From Effusibacillus pohliae DSM 22757 (GTDB lineage: Bacteria > Bacillota > Bacilli > Tumebacillales > Effusibacillaceae): a DNA stretch of 64,000 nt. Position numbers and translations under genes: made by a program. Location: contig NZ_AQXL01000126.1 in NCBI RefSeq assembly GCF_000376225.1, positions 1 to 64,000 on the forward strand. Reading direction: 5' to 3'. Below are positions 18,481 to 27,851 of this stretch, piece by piece. The stretch's first letter is position 1. Every line of letters starts with the position of its first letter. Below the pieces are notes generated by a model. The model was not told the origin of the DNA. It searched no databases and saw only the letters and a list, made by a program, of their open reading frames with translations.

Positions 18481-19278
18481 ATGAGTGTGTTCCAATTGGC
18501 CTGTCTGCTTGCGGCGGGACTGTTCTGCATTGTGTTGCCGTTTCTTTCGTTTCTGGTGGTGAAACGAAAACTTCCCTCCCGCTGGCGGATTTTCTGGATC
18601 GGTGCGCTGACGTTTTTCATCTTTCAGATCCTGCTGCGGCTGCCGTGGCAAATCCCGCTTGCTGCTTGGATGCGCGAACATGCAGCAGAGGGGTGGATGT
18701 TGGTCTGGTTCACCTTGTTGTCCGGGCTAACAGCAGGTCTGTTTGAGGAGACGGGGCGCTACCTGGCGTACCGATTTTTCGTGAAAAAACCGACTGTAGG
18801 CGACGGCGTCGCATTGGGGATGGGCCACGGCGGAATCGAGAGCGCGCTGCTGGTGGGTGTCAGCATCATTTCGGCCAGTATCGTGACCTATCTGGCTACA
18901 CATCAACAGATTGCCATCCCGCCCGATCAGATGGCTGCATTGGCGGCGCAAACCAACCTGAACGGACCGTGGTATCTGAATTTTGCCGGAGCTTATGAAC
19001 GGGTGATGGCGCTGATCGCTCATGTGACGATGAGTTTGCTGGTGTATGTGGCGTATACGCGGAAACGGTTCTCGTATTTTTTGATCGCGGTGGTCGTCCA
19101 TATGGCGATCGATGCGGGCGTTGTCCTGTTTGCAAAATTCACCGGCAGCACGCTGCTGGCGGAGGTGCTGCTGACGGCGGTGGCGGTTGCCGGATGGTTG
19201 TGGATGTCACGTTTGATTGCAAAAGAACGCGTTCAAATGGATATAATTAGGACGGATCGTTCGCTGCATGTCCACTGA
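18481..19278 (+). CDS. YhfC-family intramembrane protease-like protein
   Basis: 265 residues with about seven membrane helices. The conserved pair FEETGRY (Glu-Glu, about residue 86-92) and GMGHGGIES (about 117-125) is the YhfC/glutamic-type intramembrane protease signature, related to Rce1/CPBP enzymes. Substrate unknown. GAGCTGAGGTGGCGCGAA lies upstream of ATG 18481. It follows yqgQ by 46 bp and may be cotranscribed. Confidence 0.8.
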   Translation: MSVFQLACLLAAGLFCIVLPFLSFLVVKRKLPSRWRIFWIGALTFFIFQILLRLPWQIPLAAWMREHAAEGWMLVWFTLLSGLTAGLFEETGRYLAYRFFVKKPTVGDGVALGMGHGGIESALLVGVSIISASIVTYLATHQQIAIPPDQMAALAAQTNLNGPWYLNFAGAYERVMALIAHVTMSLLVYVAYTRKRFSYFLIAVVVHMAIDAGVVLFAKFTGSTLLAEVLLTAVAVAGWLWMSRLIAKERVQMDIIRTDRSLHVH

Positions 19279-19294
19279 TGGACGATTTTGCTGC

Positions 19295-19447
19295 TTGATT
19301 TCATCCAGCAAAGAGTGTATGATAAAATTACGTGCCGCTGTCGGCGTGTTAGGCAATATTCTGACGGCGAGCCATCAATAGGCAAGGCAACAAAGAGTGG
19401 TTGTCACGGGCCGAAGCGTTGAACGGGGCTTCGGCCTTTCTTTTTTT
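19295..19447 (+). ncRNA. candidate small RNA with its own promoter and terminator
   Basis: TTGATT (19295-19300) and TATGAT (19318-19323) are 17 bp apart. A transcript from about 19330 would end at a strong terminator: GGCCGAAGC / GCTTCGGCC (19409-19436) followed by TTTCTTTTTTT. The roughly 110-nt body can fold CGCTGTC with GACGGCG and GGCAAC with GTTGTC. No convincing gene lies within it; a 20-codon frame from ATG 19319 overlaps the -10 and has no ribosome site. It does not match any RNA family I can name. Confidence 0.55.
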
Positions 19448-19486
19448 ACAAATTCGCTACAAACTGTCAACCGAACCGCAATATTT

Positions 19487-19690
19487 CCGTTGTACGATGA
19501 AATTGTGAAGCGGCTGGCAGTTTCACATCCCGATCACTGGCACTCCCCATGAGTGCCCCCCCTACCGGATACCGCTGCCGGGACGCAAGGATCGTGCGGA
19601 CCGGTGGTGTTGTTCCATACAGGAAAGATGACAGAGGTGGTCATCATGGCCGTCAGCGAAGGTGGGGCTGGCGGTTTTTCTATTCAACCG
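19487..19690 (+). ncRNA. candidate structured RNA ending in an intrinsic terminator
   Basis: Successive stems can be read: GGCACTC/GAGTGCC (7 bp), CTACCGG/CCGGTGG enclosing CCGC/GCGG, TTCC/GGAA, GATGAC/GTCATC (6 bp), then GCCGTCAGC/GCTGGCGGT followed by TTTTTC. No good gene is present. I could not assign a promoter or a known riboswitch class. It could be a leader for the tetR-icmF unit that starts 210 bp further on, or an independent RNA. Confidence 0.4.
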
Positions 19691-19777
19691 CTTCCCCCAA
19701 ACATGCATTGATCGAATTTTGCTGCATCACTTATTGACGAATCTTGTGAAAACCGGGTAGTATAAAAGTAACATTCC

Positions 19778-19795
19778 TGAACGAGCGCTCGGTCG
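19778..19795. promoter_or_regulatory. probable operator of the TetR regulator
   Basis: CGAGCGCTCG (19782-19791) is a perfect 10-bp dyad with partly symmetric flanks (TGAA...GTCG). It lies about 105 bp before the tetR start. TetR-family repressors commonly bind such dyads at their own promoter. Confidence 0.55.
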
Positions 19796-19900
19796 AGGGG
19801 GGTTCGTGACGGTGTCCGCCATCGCTGCCACTGGCTGCTGCGGTTCCGAAAGCGAGACCGTCCGACCGCGCGTTCGGCGGCTGGAAAAGAGGGGCTGTGC

Positions 19901-20545
19901 GTGGCAAACAAAAGCAAACCGATTCCTTCTTTGGTAAAGGATCAAGAACTGGTGAAAATCCGCCGGGGGCAGATCATCCGGGCTGCCGTCGATCTGTTCG
20001 TGGAGAAAGGGTTTCACAAGACGACCACTCGCGAGATTGCCCGCAAAAGCGGACTCGGGATCGGGACGCTGTATGAATACATCCAGTCAAAAGAAGACGT
20101 TCTCTATCTGGTCTGCGACTTTATCCACACCGATGTTCTGCAGCAGTTGGATGAGGAGATGACACACGGGCATACGGGCCGGGATACGCTGGTCAACGCG
20201 ATTCGCGACTTTTTCCGTGTGATGGATCGCATGCAGGACTATGTGCTGCTGATCTACCAGGAGTTGAAGTCGCTTCCCGGCGAGATGCTCCGCTATGTGC
20301 TTGCGAAGGAAGAGGAGATCACCAGCCGCTTTGAGCGAATCCTGGAACGGGGGATTGCGGACGGCTCACTGTTGCTGGAACCCGGTTCCGTCAAGCTGAT
20401 GGCGCACAACATCGTGGTGCTGGGCCAGATGTGGGCGTTCCGCCGCTGGGCGCTCGGCCGCCATTACACGCTGGATGAGTATACGCAGCATCAGACCAGC
20501 CTGATTTTGCAAGGGATGCAGCCAAAAGACCAGGTGGCCACCTGA
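19901..20545 (+). CDS. TetR-family transcriptional regulator next to icmF
   Basis: 214 residues, GTG start with AAAAGAGGGG about 8 bp upstream. The N-terminal helix-turn-helix is clear: FHKTTTREIARKSGLGIGTLYEYIQSKEDVL (about residues 38-68). The C-terminal ligand domain is helical. It directly precedes icmF (185 bp gap), so it probably senses an acyl-CoA and controls icmF and itself via the CGAGCGCTCG dyad. Its recognition helix and operator differ from FadR, so it is not assigned as FadR. The gap 20546-20729 holds no supported feature. Confidence 0.85.
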   Translation: MANKSKPIPSLVKDQELVKIRRGQIIRAAVDLFVEKGFHKTTTREIARKSGLGIGTLYEYIQSKEDVLYLVCDFIHTDVLQQLDEEMTHGHTGRDTLVNAIRDFFRVMDRMQDYVLLIYQELKSLPGEMLRYVLAKEEEITSRFERILERGIADGSLLLEPGSVKLMAHNIVVLGQMWAFRRWALGRHYTLDEYTQHQTSLILQGMQPKDQVAT

Positions 20546-20729
20546 GGCGATTGAGTCAGGACTCCGCTTGGACGAACCGGAGCTGCTCCTGAACGCGGCG
20601 GGGTTGCGACGGAGGGCTTGCGAATGTACATGCGTCGCCGATCCATTCGGCGAACTGTGGACCGCGATTTTGTACGCGCGTTGCCGACCGGTTGTTTGGT
20701 AGAAACAAGGGGAGAAGGAGGAGCATTTG

Positions 20730-23700
20730 ATGGAAACCACCGTGTATCGTCCGAAACATAAAATCCGTTTTGTCACAGCGTCCAGTCTGTTTGACGGGCA
20801 TGATGCGTCGATCAACATTTTCCGGCGGATTCTGCAGGCGTCCGGCGCGGAAGTGATTCACCTGGGGCACAACCGTTCGGTTGAGGAAGTGGTGAACGCC
20901 GCCATCCAGGAGGATGTGCAGGGAATTGCCGTCAGTTCCTACCAGGGCGGGCACATGGAATATTTCAAGTACATGTACGACCTGCTGCAGGAAAAAGGGG
21001 CCGGCCACATCAAGATTTTCGGCGGCGGCGGCGGCGTGATCGTGCCGGAGGAAATCCGGGAACTGGAAGCGTATGGCATTACCAAGATCTATTCGCCGGA
21101 AGACGGGCGGCGGATGGGACTGCAGGGGATCATCAACCACATGCTGCAGGAGACCGATTTTCCGACCGTCCGCGATCTGCAGAACGAAGTGGAGCAGCTG
21201 CACGAGAAAAATTCGCTGGCGATCGCCCGCCTGATCACGTTGGCGGAAGAGGCGGTGAGAACGAAGGAGGCTGCCGCTTCCGCGGGGGCGGCCGGCAACG
21301 GCCCGGGTGCCGGACAGGCGGCTGCAGCCGGGAGCGCGGCAAACCATGGTGCGGCGGAGATCGCCCCGGCGGCGGAAGCGATTTTGGCAACGGTCAAGGA
21401 GAAGGCGGCTGATGTGCCGGTCGTCGGCATTACCGGGACGGGCGGAGCCGGCAAATCCTCGCTGACGGATGAATTGGTACGCCGGTTTTTGAACGATTTT
21501 GCCGATAAGACGGTGGCGATCCTGTCGGTCGACCCGTCCAAGCAAAAAACGGGCGGTGCGCTGCTTGGCGACCGCATCCGCATGAACTCGATCCACAACC
21601 CGCGTGTGTACATGCGTTCGCTGGCGACCCGCAAGTCCAGGTCGGAGCTGTCGGCGGCCATCACCGATGCGATCAACGTGGTGAAAGCAGCCGGATTCGA
21701 TTTGATCATCGTCGAAACATCCGGAATCGGCCAAGGTGACGCTGGAATTACCGAGATCGCCGATGTGTCGCTGTATGTGATGACATCCGAGTTCGGGGCG
21801 CCGTCCCAGCTTGAAAAAATCGACATGCTCGACTACGCCGACCTGATTGCGATCAACAAGTTTGAGCGGAAAGGGTCGGAAGACGCGCTGCGCGACGTGC
21901 GCAAACAGTATCAGCGCAACCACAATCTGTTCCATGTGAAAGAGGAGGAACTCCCGGTCTACGGCACGATCGCCAGCCAGTTTAACGATCCGGGGACGAA
22001 TGTTTTGTACCGGGCGCTGATCGATACGATCAACCGGAAATGCGGCACCGATTGGCAATCGTCGCTGGAAATCCGCGAGACGAGAAGCCGCAAAAATTAT
22101 ATCGTGCCGCCTGACCGCACGATGTATCTGGCGGAGATCGTCAACACGGTGCGCAACTACAAGAAATTCACCGACGAGCAGGTGGCGATCGCCCGCAAGC
22201 TGTACCAGCTGCATGGGGCGAAGGAGACGCTGGCGGCGGCCGGTGCGGACGCGAAGCTTCTGCAGTCGCTCGATCAGCAGATCGCCCATTTTGACGGCAT
22301 GCTGCATCCCGAATGCAAACGCATCTTGGAAAATTGGCCGAAGCTGAAGGAAACCTACCGCCAGGACGAGTTTGTGACCAAAGTGCGGGATAAGGAAGTT
22401 CGCACAAAACTGTTCCACACTTCGCTGTCCGGCTTGCGGATTCCGAAGATCGCGCTGCCCGATTTTGCGGATTGGGGCGAAATCCTGAAATGGAGCTTGA
22501 AGGAAAACGTGCCAGGCGAGTTTCCCTACACGGCAGGCGTGTTCCCGTTCAAACGGGAAGGGGAGGACCCGAAACGCCAGTTCGCCGGTGAAGGGACGCC
22601 GGAGCGGACGAACCTCCGCTTCCATTACCTGTGCAAAAACGATCCGGCCAAGCGGCTGTCGACCGCGTTTGATTCGGTCACGCTGTACGGCCACGACCCG
22701 GATACCCGCCCGGACATCTACGGGAAAATCGGCGAATCGGGCGTGTCGGTCTGCACGCTGGACGACATGAAGAAGCTGTACGCCGGTTTCGACCTGTGCG
22801 ACCCGTCCACTTCGGTGTCGATGACGATCAACGGCCCGGCGCCGATTTTGCTGGCGATGTTTATGAACACGGCGATCGACCAGCAGGTGCAGAAGTTTGT
22901 CGAGAAAAATGGCCGCCAGCCGAATGCGGAGGAGTATGAACAGATTAAGGCCTACACCCTGTCGACCGTACGGGGAACCGTGCAGGCGGATATCCTGAAA
23001 GAGGACCAGGGGCAGAACACCTGTATTTTCTCGACCGAGTTTGCGCTGCGGATGATGGGGGATATCCAGCAATACTTCATCGATCACAAAGTGCGCAATT
23101 ACTATTCGGTCTCGATTTCCGGCTACCATATCGCGGAGGCGGGGGCGAATCCGATCTCGCAGCTGGCGTTTACGCTGGCGAACGCGTTCACCTACGTCGA
23201 ATACTACCTGAGCCGCGGCATGCACATTGACGATTTTGCGCCGAACCTGTCGTTCTTCTTCTCGAACGGCATGGATCCGGAATACAGTGTAATGGGCCGG
23301 GTGGCGCGGCGGATCTGGGCGACTGTCATCAAGCACAAGTACGGCGGCAACGAGCGTTCGCAGAAGCTGAAGTACCACATTCAGACGTCGGGCCGTTCGC
23401 TGCATGCGATGGAGATCGATTTCAACGACATCCGGACGACGCTGCAGGCGCTGATCGCGATCTACGACAACTGCAACAGCTTGCACACGAACGCGTATGA
23501 CGAAGCGATCACGACGCCGACGGAAGAGTCGGTGCGGCGCGCGATGGCGATCCAGATGATCATCACGAAGGAATTTGGCCTGGCGAAAAACGAGAATCCG
23601 CTGCAAGGCTCGTTTATCATCGAGGAGTTGACCGATCTGGTGGAAGAGGCGGTGCTGGCCGAATTCATGCGGATCAACGACCGCGGCGGCGTGCTCGGGG

Positions 23701-24080
23701 CGATGGAAACGCAGTACCAGCGCGGCAAAATCCAGGAAGAATCGATGTATTACGAACAGTTGAAACACAGCGGCGAACTGCCGATCATCGGCGTCAACAC
23801 GTTCCTCAATCCGAAGGCGCTGGCAGGCGAGGCGGAGGCGCCGAAGGTGGAACTCGCCCGCGCCACAAGGGAAGAGAAGGAACTGCAAATTGCGAATCTG
23901 CGCGAGTTCCAGGAGCGGAACAAAGACAAGGCGCCGGAAATGCTGCAGCGGCTGAAGCAGGTGGCACAAAGCGGCGGCAACATTTTTGCGGAGTTGATGG
24001 AAACGGTCAAATACTGCTCGCTCGGCCAGATCACGCAAGCGCTGTATGAGGTCGGCGGCCAATACCGGCGGAATATGTAA
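20730..24080 (+). CDS. icmF: fused isobutyryl-CoA mutase (IcmF)
   Basis: 1116 residues. Order: B12-binding domain (residues 10-145) with the DGHDAS motif whose His ligates cobalt; an Ala/Gly-rich linker (about 180-215); a MeaI-type G-protein chaperone domain with P-loop GTGGAGKSS (about 236-244); then the large mutase barrel with [19 protein letters not shown] and [21 protein letters not shown]. It interconverts isobutyryl-CoA and n-butyryl-CoA using adenosylcobalamin, and GTPase action protects the cofactor. ATG 20730 has GGAGAAGGAGGAGC upstream. It links valine catabolism (isobutyryl-CoA) to the beta-oxidation enzymes at 5-11 kb; cobQ and pduO at 51-53 kb serve its cofactor. Confidence 0.95.
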   Translation: METTVYRPKHKIRFVTASSLFDGHDASINIFRRILQASGAEVIHLGHNRSVEEVVNAAIQEDVQGIAVSSYQGGHMEYFKYMYDLLQEKGAGHIKIFGGGGGVIVPEEIRELEAYGITKIYSPEDGRRMGLQGIINHMLQETDFPTVRDLQNEVEQLHEKNSLAIARLITLAEEAVRTKEAAASAGAAGNGPGAGQAAAAGSAANHGAAEIAPAAEAILATVKEKAADVPVVGITGTGGAGKSSLTDELVRRFLNDFADKTVAILSVDPSKQKTGGALLGDRIRMNSIHNPRVYMRSLATRKSRSELSAAITDAINVVKAAGFDLIIVETSGIGQGDAGITEIADVSLYVMTSEFGAPSQLEKIDMLDYADLIAINKFERKGSEDALRDVRKQYQRNHNLFHVKEEELPVYGTIASQFNDPGTNVLYRALIDTINRKCGTDWQSSLEIRETRSRKNYIVPPDRTMYLAEIVNTVRNYKKFTDEQVAIARKLYQLHGAKETLAAAGADAKLLQSLDQQIAHFDGMLHPECKRILENWPKLKETYRQDEFVTKVRDKEVRTKLFHTSLSGLRIPKIALPDFADWGEILKWSLKENVPGEFPYTAGVFPFKREGEDPKRQFAGEGTPERTNLRFHYLCKNDPAKRLSTAFDSVTLYGHDPDTRPDIYGKIGESGVSVCTLDDMKKLYAGFDLCDPSTSVSMTINGPAPILLAMFMNTAIDQQVQKFVEKNGRQPNAEEYEQIKAYTLSTVRGTVQADILKEDQGQNTCIFSTEFALRMMGDIQQYFIDHKVRNYYSVSISGYHIAEAGANPISQLAFTLANAFTYVEYYLSRGMHIDDFAPNLSFFFSNGMDPEYSVMGRVARRIWATVIKHKYGGNERSQKLKYHIQTSGRSLHAMEIDFNDIRTTLQALIAIYDNCNSLHTNAYDEAITTPTEESVRRAMAIQMIITKEFGLAKNENPLQGSFIIEELTDLVEEAVLAEFMRINDRGGVLGAMETQYQRGKIQEESMYYEQLKHSGELPIIGVNTFLNPKALAGEAEAPKVELARATREEKELQIANLREFQERNKDKAPEMLQRLKQVAQSGGNIFAELMETVKYCSLGQITQALYEVGGQYRRNM

Positions 24081-24111
24081 AAGATGAAAGTACGTCGCTT
24101 CGGAGAAAGTC

Positions 24112-24151
24112 CGTCAACCCGGCAACATGCCGGCGGTGGCGGGCTTTTTTT
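24112..24151 (+). terminator. terminator of icmF
   Basis: CCGGCA-ACA-TGCCGG with outer CCCG/CGGG pairing is followed by CTTTTTTT. Confidence 0.8.
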
Positions 24152-24306
24152 AAATTATACATAAAAATAATTTAACAAATAAAAATAAAGAATGCAGAGT
24201 GATGGAAAGAAAAAATTTTTTGAAATAGACATGAAATAGGCAGGAATACCATGAGTTTACGTAGAATATAGTCAATACATCGCAAAAAAGATTGGAGTAG
24301 TTACAA

Positions 24307-25048
24307 ATGTTGAAGAAAATGGTAGTGGCTGTCCTGTCTGCTGTAATACTGCTGACCAGCATGGAGTCTCTGTCGTTTGCTCAACCAAAAAACTCTGCCG
24401 ATCAGATTAGTACCCCGGTAGATTTCACAACTACGAATTCTAGCCAGTTTGAAATCGAACCTGCGGCAATTTTAATCCCTGACAAGTTTTCACTGACATC
24501 TTCAAGACGAACAGAGAGTAATCAAAAACATGAAGGAGTCAGGTGTTGACGAGGCAATTTAAAAGAAACTGATTAATAAACTAAAAAGAGGCGAAAAGTG
24601 GGATTCCATGAAACCGGAAATGTTGCCACTGGCCAAAAAAGAAGTGAAGACCACTCCCACGAGTCGTGAAACAAGATACACTTTTCCTGATGGCTCCATG
24701 ATTATTCAGAGCGTAGATGGTGGAACGACTAGCTGTGGAACAGGATATTGCAACTTTACAAACATGACCGTAAAAGAAACACGGTGGTATTGTGAAGGTA
24801 GATTTCAAGCTGATTTTACGCTGGTTAACGGCGGGGACGACTACATCTCACGCGTTTATGATGCCCAGGTTTGGTCAGCCGGATCGATCAGTGATGTTTC
24901 ATTAAATCTCACCAAAGCATGGGAAGATCTTAACGGTCCAGCAGAAGCCGTGTTGCGGTGGGTGGCGTACAATGGTGTTACATCCACCACATATATACTA
25001 AAACTCAAAGTTGGCGGGAATAATTATTGGGATGAATGTAACTATTAA
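24307..25048 (+). pseudogene. secreted protein gene broken by a frameshift and a stop
   Basis: The first frame (24307-24549) gives a signal peptide (MLKKMVVAVLSAVILLTS, ending SFA) and about 60 residues. Another frame then continues from about 24520: IKNMKESGVDEA, an in-frame TAA, then KKLINKLKRGEKWDSM, joining the long frame from ATG 24608 to 25048. That frame has FPDGSMIIQSVDGGTTSCGTGYCNF and ends YWDECNY. The continuity of sense across the breaks argues for one decayed gene. The GEKWDSM-then-FPDGS pattern recurs in uncharacterised secreted proteins of Bacillales. Base composition is lower in GC than around it. Separate expression of the 146-residue piece cannot be excluded, but it would lack a signal peptide. 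Confidence 0.65.
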
Positions 25049-25091
25049 CGGGGGACATTCCATCGTTAATTCTGTAAGAGGGGGAATGTAG

Positions 25092-25196
25092 ATGGAGATG
25101 TATCCGGGAACGATCTTTTTCCAGATTGTGCTTTTGATCATGGTTGTCGCGATATTGGGTGTCGGAATTTTACTCTACAGATCCCGCAAAAAGTAA
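25092..25196 (+). CDS. 34-residue single-span membrane protein
   Basis: ATG 25092 has AGAGGGGGAATGTAG upstream. The product is MEMYPGTIFF, a hydrophobic helix (QIVLLIMVVAILGVGILL), then YRSRKK. The positive C-terminus suggests N-out topology. It lies 43 bp after the broken secreted-protein gene and may have been its partner. Function unknown. A similar arrangement occurs at 47339-47485. Confidence 0.65.
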   Translation: MEMYPGTIFFQIVLLIMVVAILGVGILLYRSRKK

Positions 25197-25216
25197 CTTT
25201 CATAGCGTAAATATGT

Positions 25217-25258
25217 AAGGGACCCTGATGGGAATCGGGGTCCTCTTAGTTGTTTTTG
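25217..25258. terminator. bidirectional terminator
   Basis: AGGGACCC and GGGGTCCT form the stem around TGATGGGAATC. TTGTTTTTG follows on the plus strand. It separates the small membrane gene from the convergent EamA gene. Confidence 0.65.
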
Positions 25259-26157
25259 TAAGTTTGGTTCAGGCTTGTCTCGCTCAGAACTTTCTTTTGC
25301 ATCCACACCACGAGCACGGTGCCTACCAATACCATGCACCCCCCGACTGACTGAAGCCAGGTCAACCGCTCCTCGAACAACAAGGAAGAGCAGACGATCG
25401 TCACCACCGGTTCCAGCGAACTAAGGATAGACGCCTTGGTCGAGCCGATCACACGGACGCCGGCAAAAAAGGCCAGGATCGACAGAACGGTCGACACCAA
25501 TGCGATGCCCACCACAGATACCCAAGCCTGGCGGCTCATTTCGAGGTTCAGGCTGCCGGTGGCGATACCAAGCACCAACAGGGCGAAAGCGGCGAAGAAA
25601 GAGATAAACGCACTGGTGGTAACCGGCGGAATTTGCGCCACCACCCGGTTGCCGAACACAATATAGCACGAGTACGTGAGTGCCGCGCCGACCGCGCACA
25701 ACACGCCCACGATGTTGATTCTGTCGATCGGGGCACCGAGAACGATGGCGACGCCGGTAATCGTCAGGCAAATCGACAGAATCGTTTGCCTGGACAGCTT
25801 TTCATGTTCGACAAAAAATGCGAGCGCCGCGACAAACACCGGATACATATACAGAAGCAAAGCGGCCAGTGAGGTCGGGATATATTTTACGGATAAAAAA
25901 TACAGGCTCGACTGGATGGTGTAGAAGATTCCCCCCAGCAGAAACAGCGACATGAATTGGCGAGCTGTCAGGCGGTATCCTTTCGTTTTCGCAAACAGGT
26001 ATGTAAAGAAAAACAGGCTGGCGATGGAAAATCGCAAAAACAGCAGAGTGGTAACACTGGCTCCCCCCTGGTACGCATACAATGCAAAAATCGGCAACAG
26101 CCCGAATCCTGCCGCCGACAGAATTACGTAGACAGCACCCAAATAAAACGGATTCAT
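25246..26157 (-). CDS. EamA-family (DMT) transporter
   Basis: 303 residues with ten membrane helices in two EamA repeats; GFGLLPIFALYAYQGG opens the first, and LSILAFFAGVRVIGSTKASILSSLEPVV is the repeat-2 signature. It probably exports an amino acid or metabolite; the substrate cannot be told. ATG 26157 has CTGGAGGAATTTGT upstream. The open frame extends far upstream without further homology, so the longer form is rejected. Confidence 0.9.
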   Translation of the reverse strand: MNPFYLGAVYVILSAAGFGLLPIFALYAYQGGASVTTLLFLRFSIASLFFFTYLFAKTKGYRLTARQFMSLFLLGGIFYTIQSSLYFLSVKYIPTSLAALLLYMYPVFVAALAFFVEHEKLSRQTILSICLTITGVAIVLGAPIDRINIVGVLCAVGAALTYSCYIVFGNRVVAQIPPVTTSAFISFFAAFALLVLGIATGSLNLEMSRQAWVSVVGIALVSTVLSILAFFAGVRVIGSTKASILSSLEPVVTIVCSSLLFEERLTWLQSVGGCMVLVGTVLVVWMQKKVLSETSLNQTYKNN

Positions 26158-26313
26158 ACAAATTCCTCCAGGTGTGCGGATCGATGCGGGTTGCAATTCT
26201 GAACTTATTATAAATTTCATCCAAAGATCGCGCCATACTTCATTTTCGCATATTTCCCCGGGAATGGGGCATATAGATACAAGATGTGAAACACGATAGG
26301 ACGGTGAGTGCGG

Positions 26314-26598
26314 ATGTGGATCGTCAAACAGCAACATAAGCGGGACGACGGCGAGAGCGTCGCGATCGAGCTGGAACATTCGGACGGGTGGATGGACGCG
26401 AACGTGCGTTGGGACGGCTGCATGGAAATCCATTTGCGCACAAAGACCGAGGAAGGGCATGGGATGACCGGTACTGTGCATACATGCGACATCGACGGAC
26501 TGATCGAAAAGCTGCAACAGGTAAAGCAAATCAGCCAGGAATACTTCGATTTTAAAGGCTATTGGCAGCGGCATACCACGGATGAGGCGGAGATTTGA
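26314..26598 (+). CDS. conserved hypothetical protein, 94 residues
   Basis: Starts MWIVKQQHKRDDGESVAIEL. It looks like a small alpha/beta protein with a C-terminal helix (DIDGLIEKLQQVKQISQEYFDFKGYW). No family recognised. ATG 26314 is preceded by GGACGGTGAG at suitable distance. A GTG two codons upstream is an alternative. It is divergent from the EamA gene. Confidence 0.6.
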   Translation: MWIVKQQHKRDDGESVAIELEHSDGWMDANVRWDGCMEIHLRTKTEEGHGMTGTVHTCDIDGLIEKLQQVKQISQEYFDFKGYWQRHTTDEAEI

Positions 26599-26710
26599 AG
26601 CAAACCTGTCGGCAACGAGCGGGGTTGCTTTTTTCGTTTGGGTGTGATAAATGTTTTGTATACGAATTTTTTTTTGTGAAACTATTTCTGTGCGATCAAA
26701 GGAGGATCCG

Positions 26711-27151
26711 ATGGATGTCTTCAACCACGAGCTGATTCGTTCCTTCTGGAAAATCACGCGCGCGTTCAAGCGCATCTTCCGTGAAAGCGCCGAAGCGGCC
26801 GGTTTGACGGGCGTCCAGTTGTGGTGTCTGTTCATCATCTCGAAACATCCCAACATCGGATTGGGAGAATTGGCAGACCGGGTGCATTTGACCAACAGCA
26901 CGATAAGCGGTGTGGTGGACCGGCTGGTGAAGGCCGGCCTGATCGTGCGGGAGACGCCGCCGCACGACCGACGGGCGATTTCGCTTGTGATCACCGACAA
27001 AGGACGGGAGAAACTGCAACAGTTCGTCGCGCCAGACTCCGTCTTGGTGAAACGCCTGTCGGTACTGCTGGAGCTGCCCGATGAGGATGTGCAGACGCTG
27101 TTGCGGATTCATCGGCAAATTTTGCGGAAAATCGAGATCGAGGAGGACTGA
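26711..27151 (+). CDS. MarR-family transcriptional regulator
   Basis: 146 residues. The winged helix is clear: GELADRVHLTNSTISGVVDRLVKAGLIVRETPPHDRRAISLVITDKGRE. AAAGGAGGATCCG precedes the ATG. It heads an operon with an EmrA-like adaptor (9 bp gap) and an EmrB-like pump, the standard layout of a drug-responsive efflux repressor. A TTGTATACGAA sequence near 26656, close to the likely promoter, could be its operator. Confidence 0.9.
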   Translation: MDVFNHELIRSFWKITRAFKRIFRESAEAAGLTGVQLWCLFIISKHPNIGLGELADRVHLTNSTISGVVDRLVKAGLIVRETPPHDRRAISLVITDKGREKLQQFVAPDSVLVKRLSVLLELPDEDVQTLLRIHRQILRKIEIEED

Positions 27152-27160
27152 TTTTTTGTT

Positions 27161-27835
27161 ATGAACAATTTTCGCCGTTTGCTCGCAGTCAACATCATCA
27201 TTCTCGTTTTGCTGGTGGGGGGCGGCTTCGCCGGTTGGTACTTCCTGAACCAGTCGGCCACCTATCTGACAACCGATAACGCAAAAATCGACGGGCAGCC
27301 GATCACGATCGCCGCGACAGCAGCCGGGCAGCTGGTCGATTGGAACGGGGAAGTCGGCAAGACCTATCAGGCGGGCGAACGGGTCGGCACCATCCAGGTG
27401 GCTGGCGGAGCGCCGACAGCGGCAGCGGCGGCCGGACCGGTACGGACAGATATTACGTTTCCGATGAGCGCTACGATCGTCGAACAAACGGCTGTCAAAA
27501 ATTCGTTTGTGACGCCCGGCACACCGCTTGCGCATGCGTTCGACCTCGATCACCTGTGGGTGACCGCAAACATCAAGGAAACCGACATCAATGATGTGAA
27601 AGTTGGGCAAGACGTGGATGTGTATGTCGATGCTTATCTCGGCACGACGCTGAAAGGGAAAGTCAACCGAATCGGCCTGGCCACCGCGAACACATTTTCC
27701 CTGCTGCCCAGTTCCAACAACACCGCCAACTACACAAAAGTGACCCAGGTGATACCCGTTACGATCACGTTTGACGGATACAAAGGATTGAAACTGATGC
27801 CGGGCATGAACGTCACCGTCCGAATCCACAAGTAG
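27161..27835 (+). CDS. short HlyD/EmrA-like efflux adaptor
   Basis: 224 residues. One N-terminal membrane helix (VNIIILVLLVGGGFAGWYFL), then a biotinyl-lipoyl-like half (TDNAKIDGQPITIAATAAGQLV) and the beta-barrel (HLWVTANIKETDINDVKVGQDVDVYVDAY). The long coiled-coil hairpin of EmrA (normally about 390 residues) is missing and replaced by a short Ala-rich turn near residues 80-95. This fits a Gram-positive cell with no outer membrane to span. It lies between marR and the MFS pump. Confidence 0.85.
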   Translation: MNNFRRLLAVNIIILVLLVGGGFAGWYFLNQSATYLTTDNAKIDGQPITIAATAAGQLVDWNGEVGKTYQAGERVGTIQVAGGAPTAAAAAGPVRTDITFPMSATIVEQTAVKNSFVTPGTPLAHAFDLDHLWVTANIKETDINDVKVGQDVDVYVDAYLGTTLKGKVNRIGLATANTFSLLPSSNNTANYTKVTQVIPVTITFDGYKGLKLMPGMNVTVRIHK

Positions 27836-27851
27836 AGAGGCGGATGCTGGG

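Noticed and set aside
19319-19381. 20-codon peptide overlapping the candidate small RNA
   Set aside because: The ATG lies inside the -10 box, so the transcript would start after it, and there is no ribosome site.
19549-19737. 62-codon frame inside the structured RNA region
   Set aside because: No ribosome site, Arg/Gly/Thr-rich shadow-like text, and the DNA is better explained by stems and a terminator.
20556-24062. Very long open frame on the minus strand opposite icmF (1168 codons)
   Set aside because: It is the mirror of a GC-rich real gene: Arg/His/Val-rich text, no domain, no ribosome site, and icmF is certain.
26158-27000. Upstream extension of the EamA frame to 584 codons
   Set aside because: The added part covers marR and the 94-residue gene on the other strand and has no homology; ATG 26157 has an excellent ribosome site and normal length.
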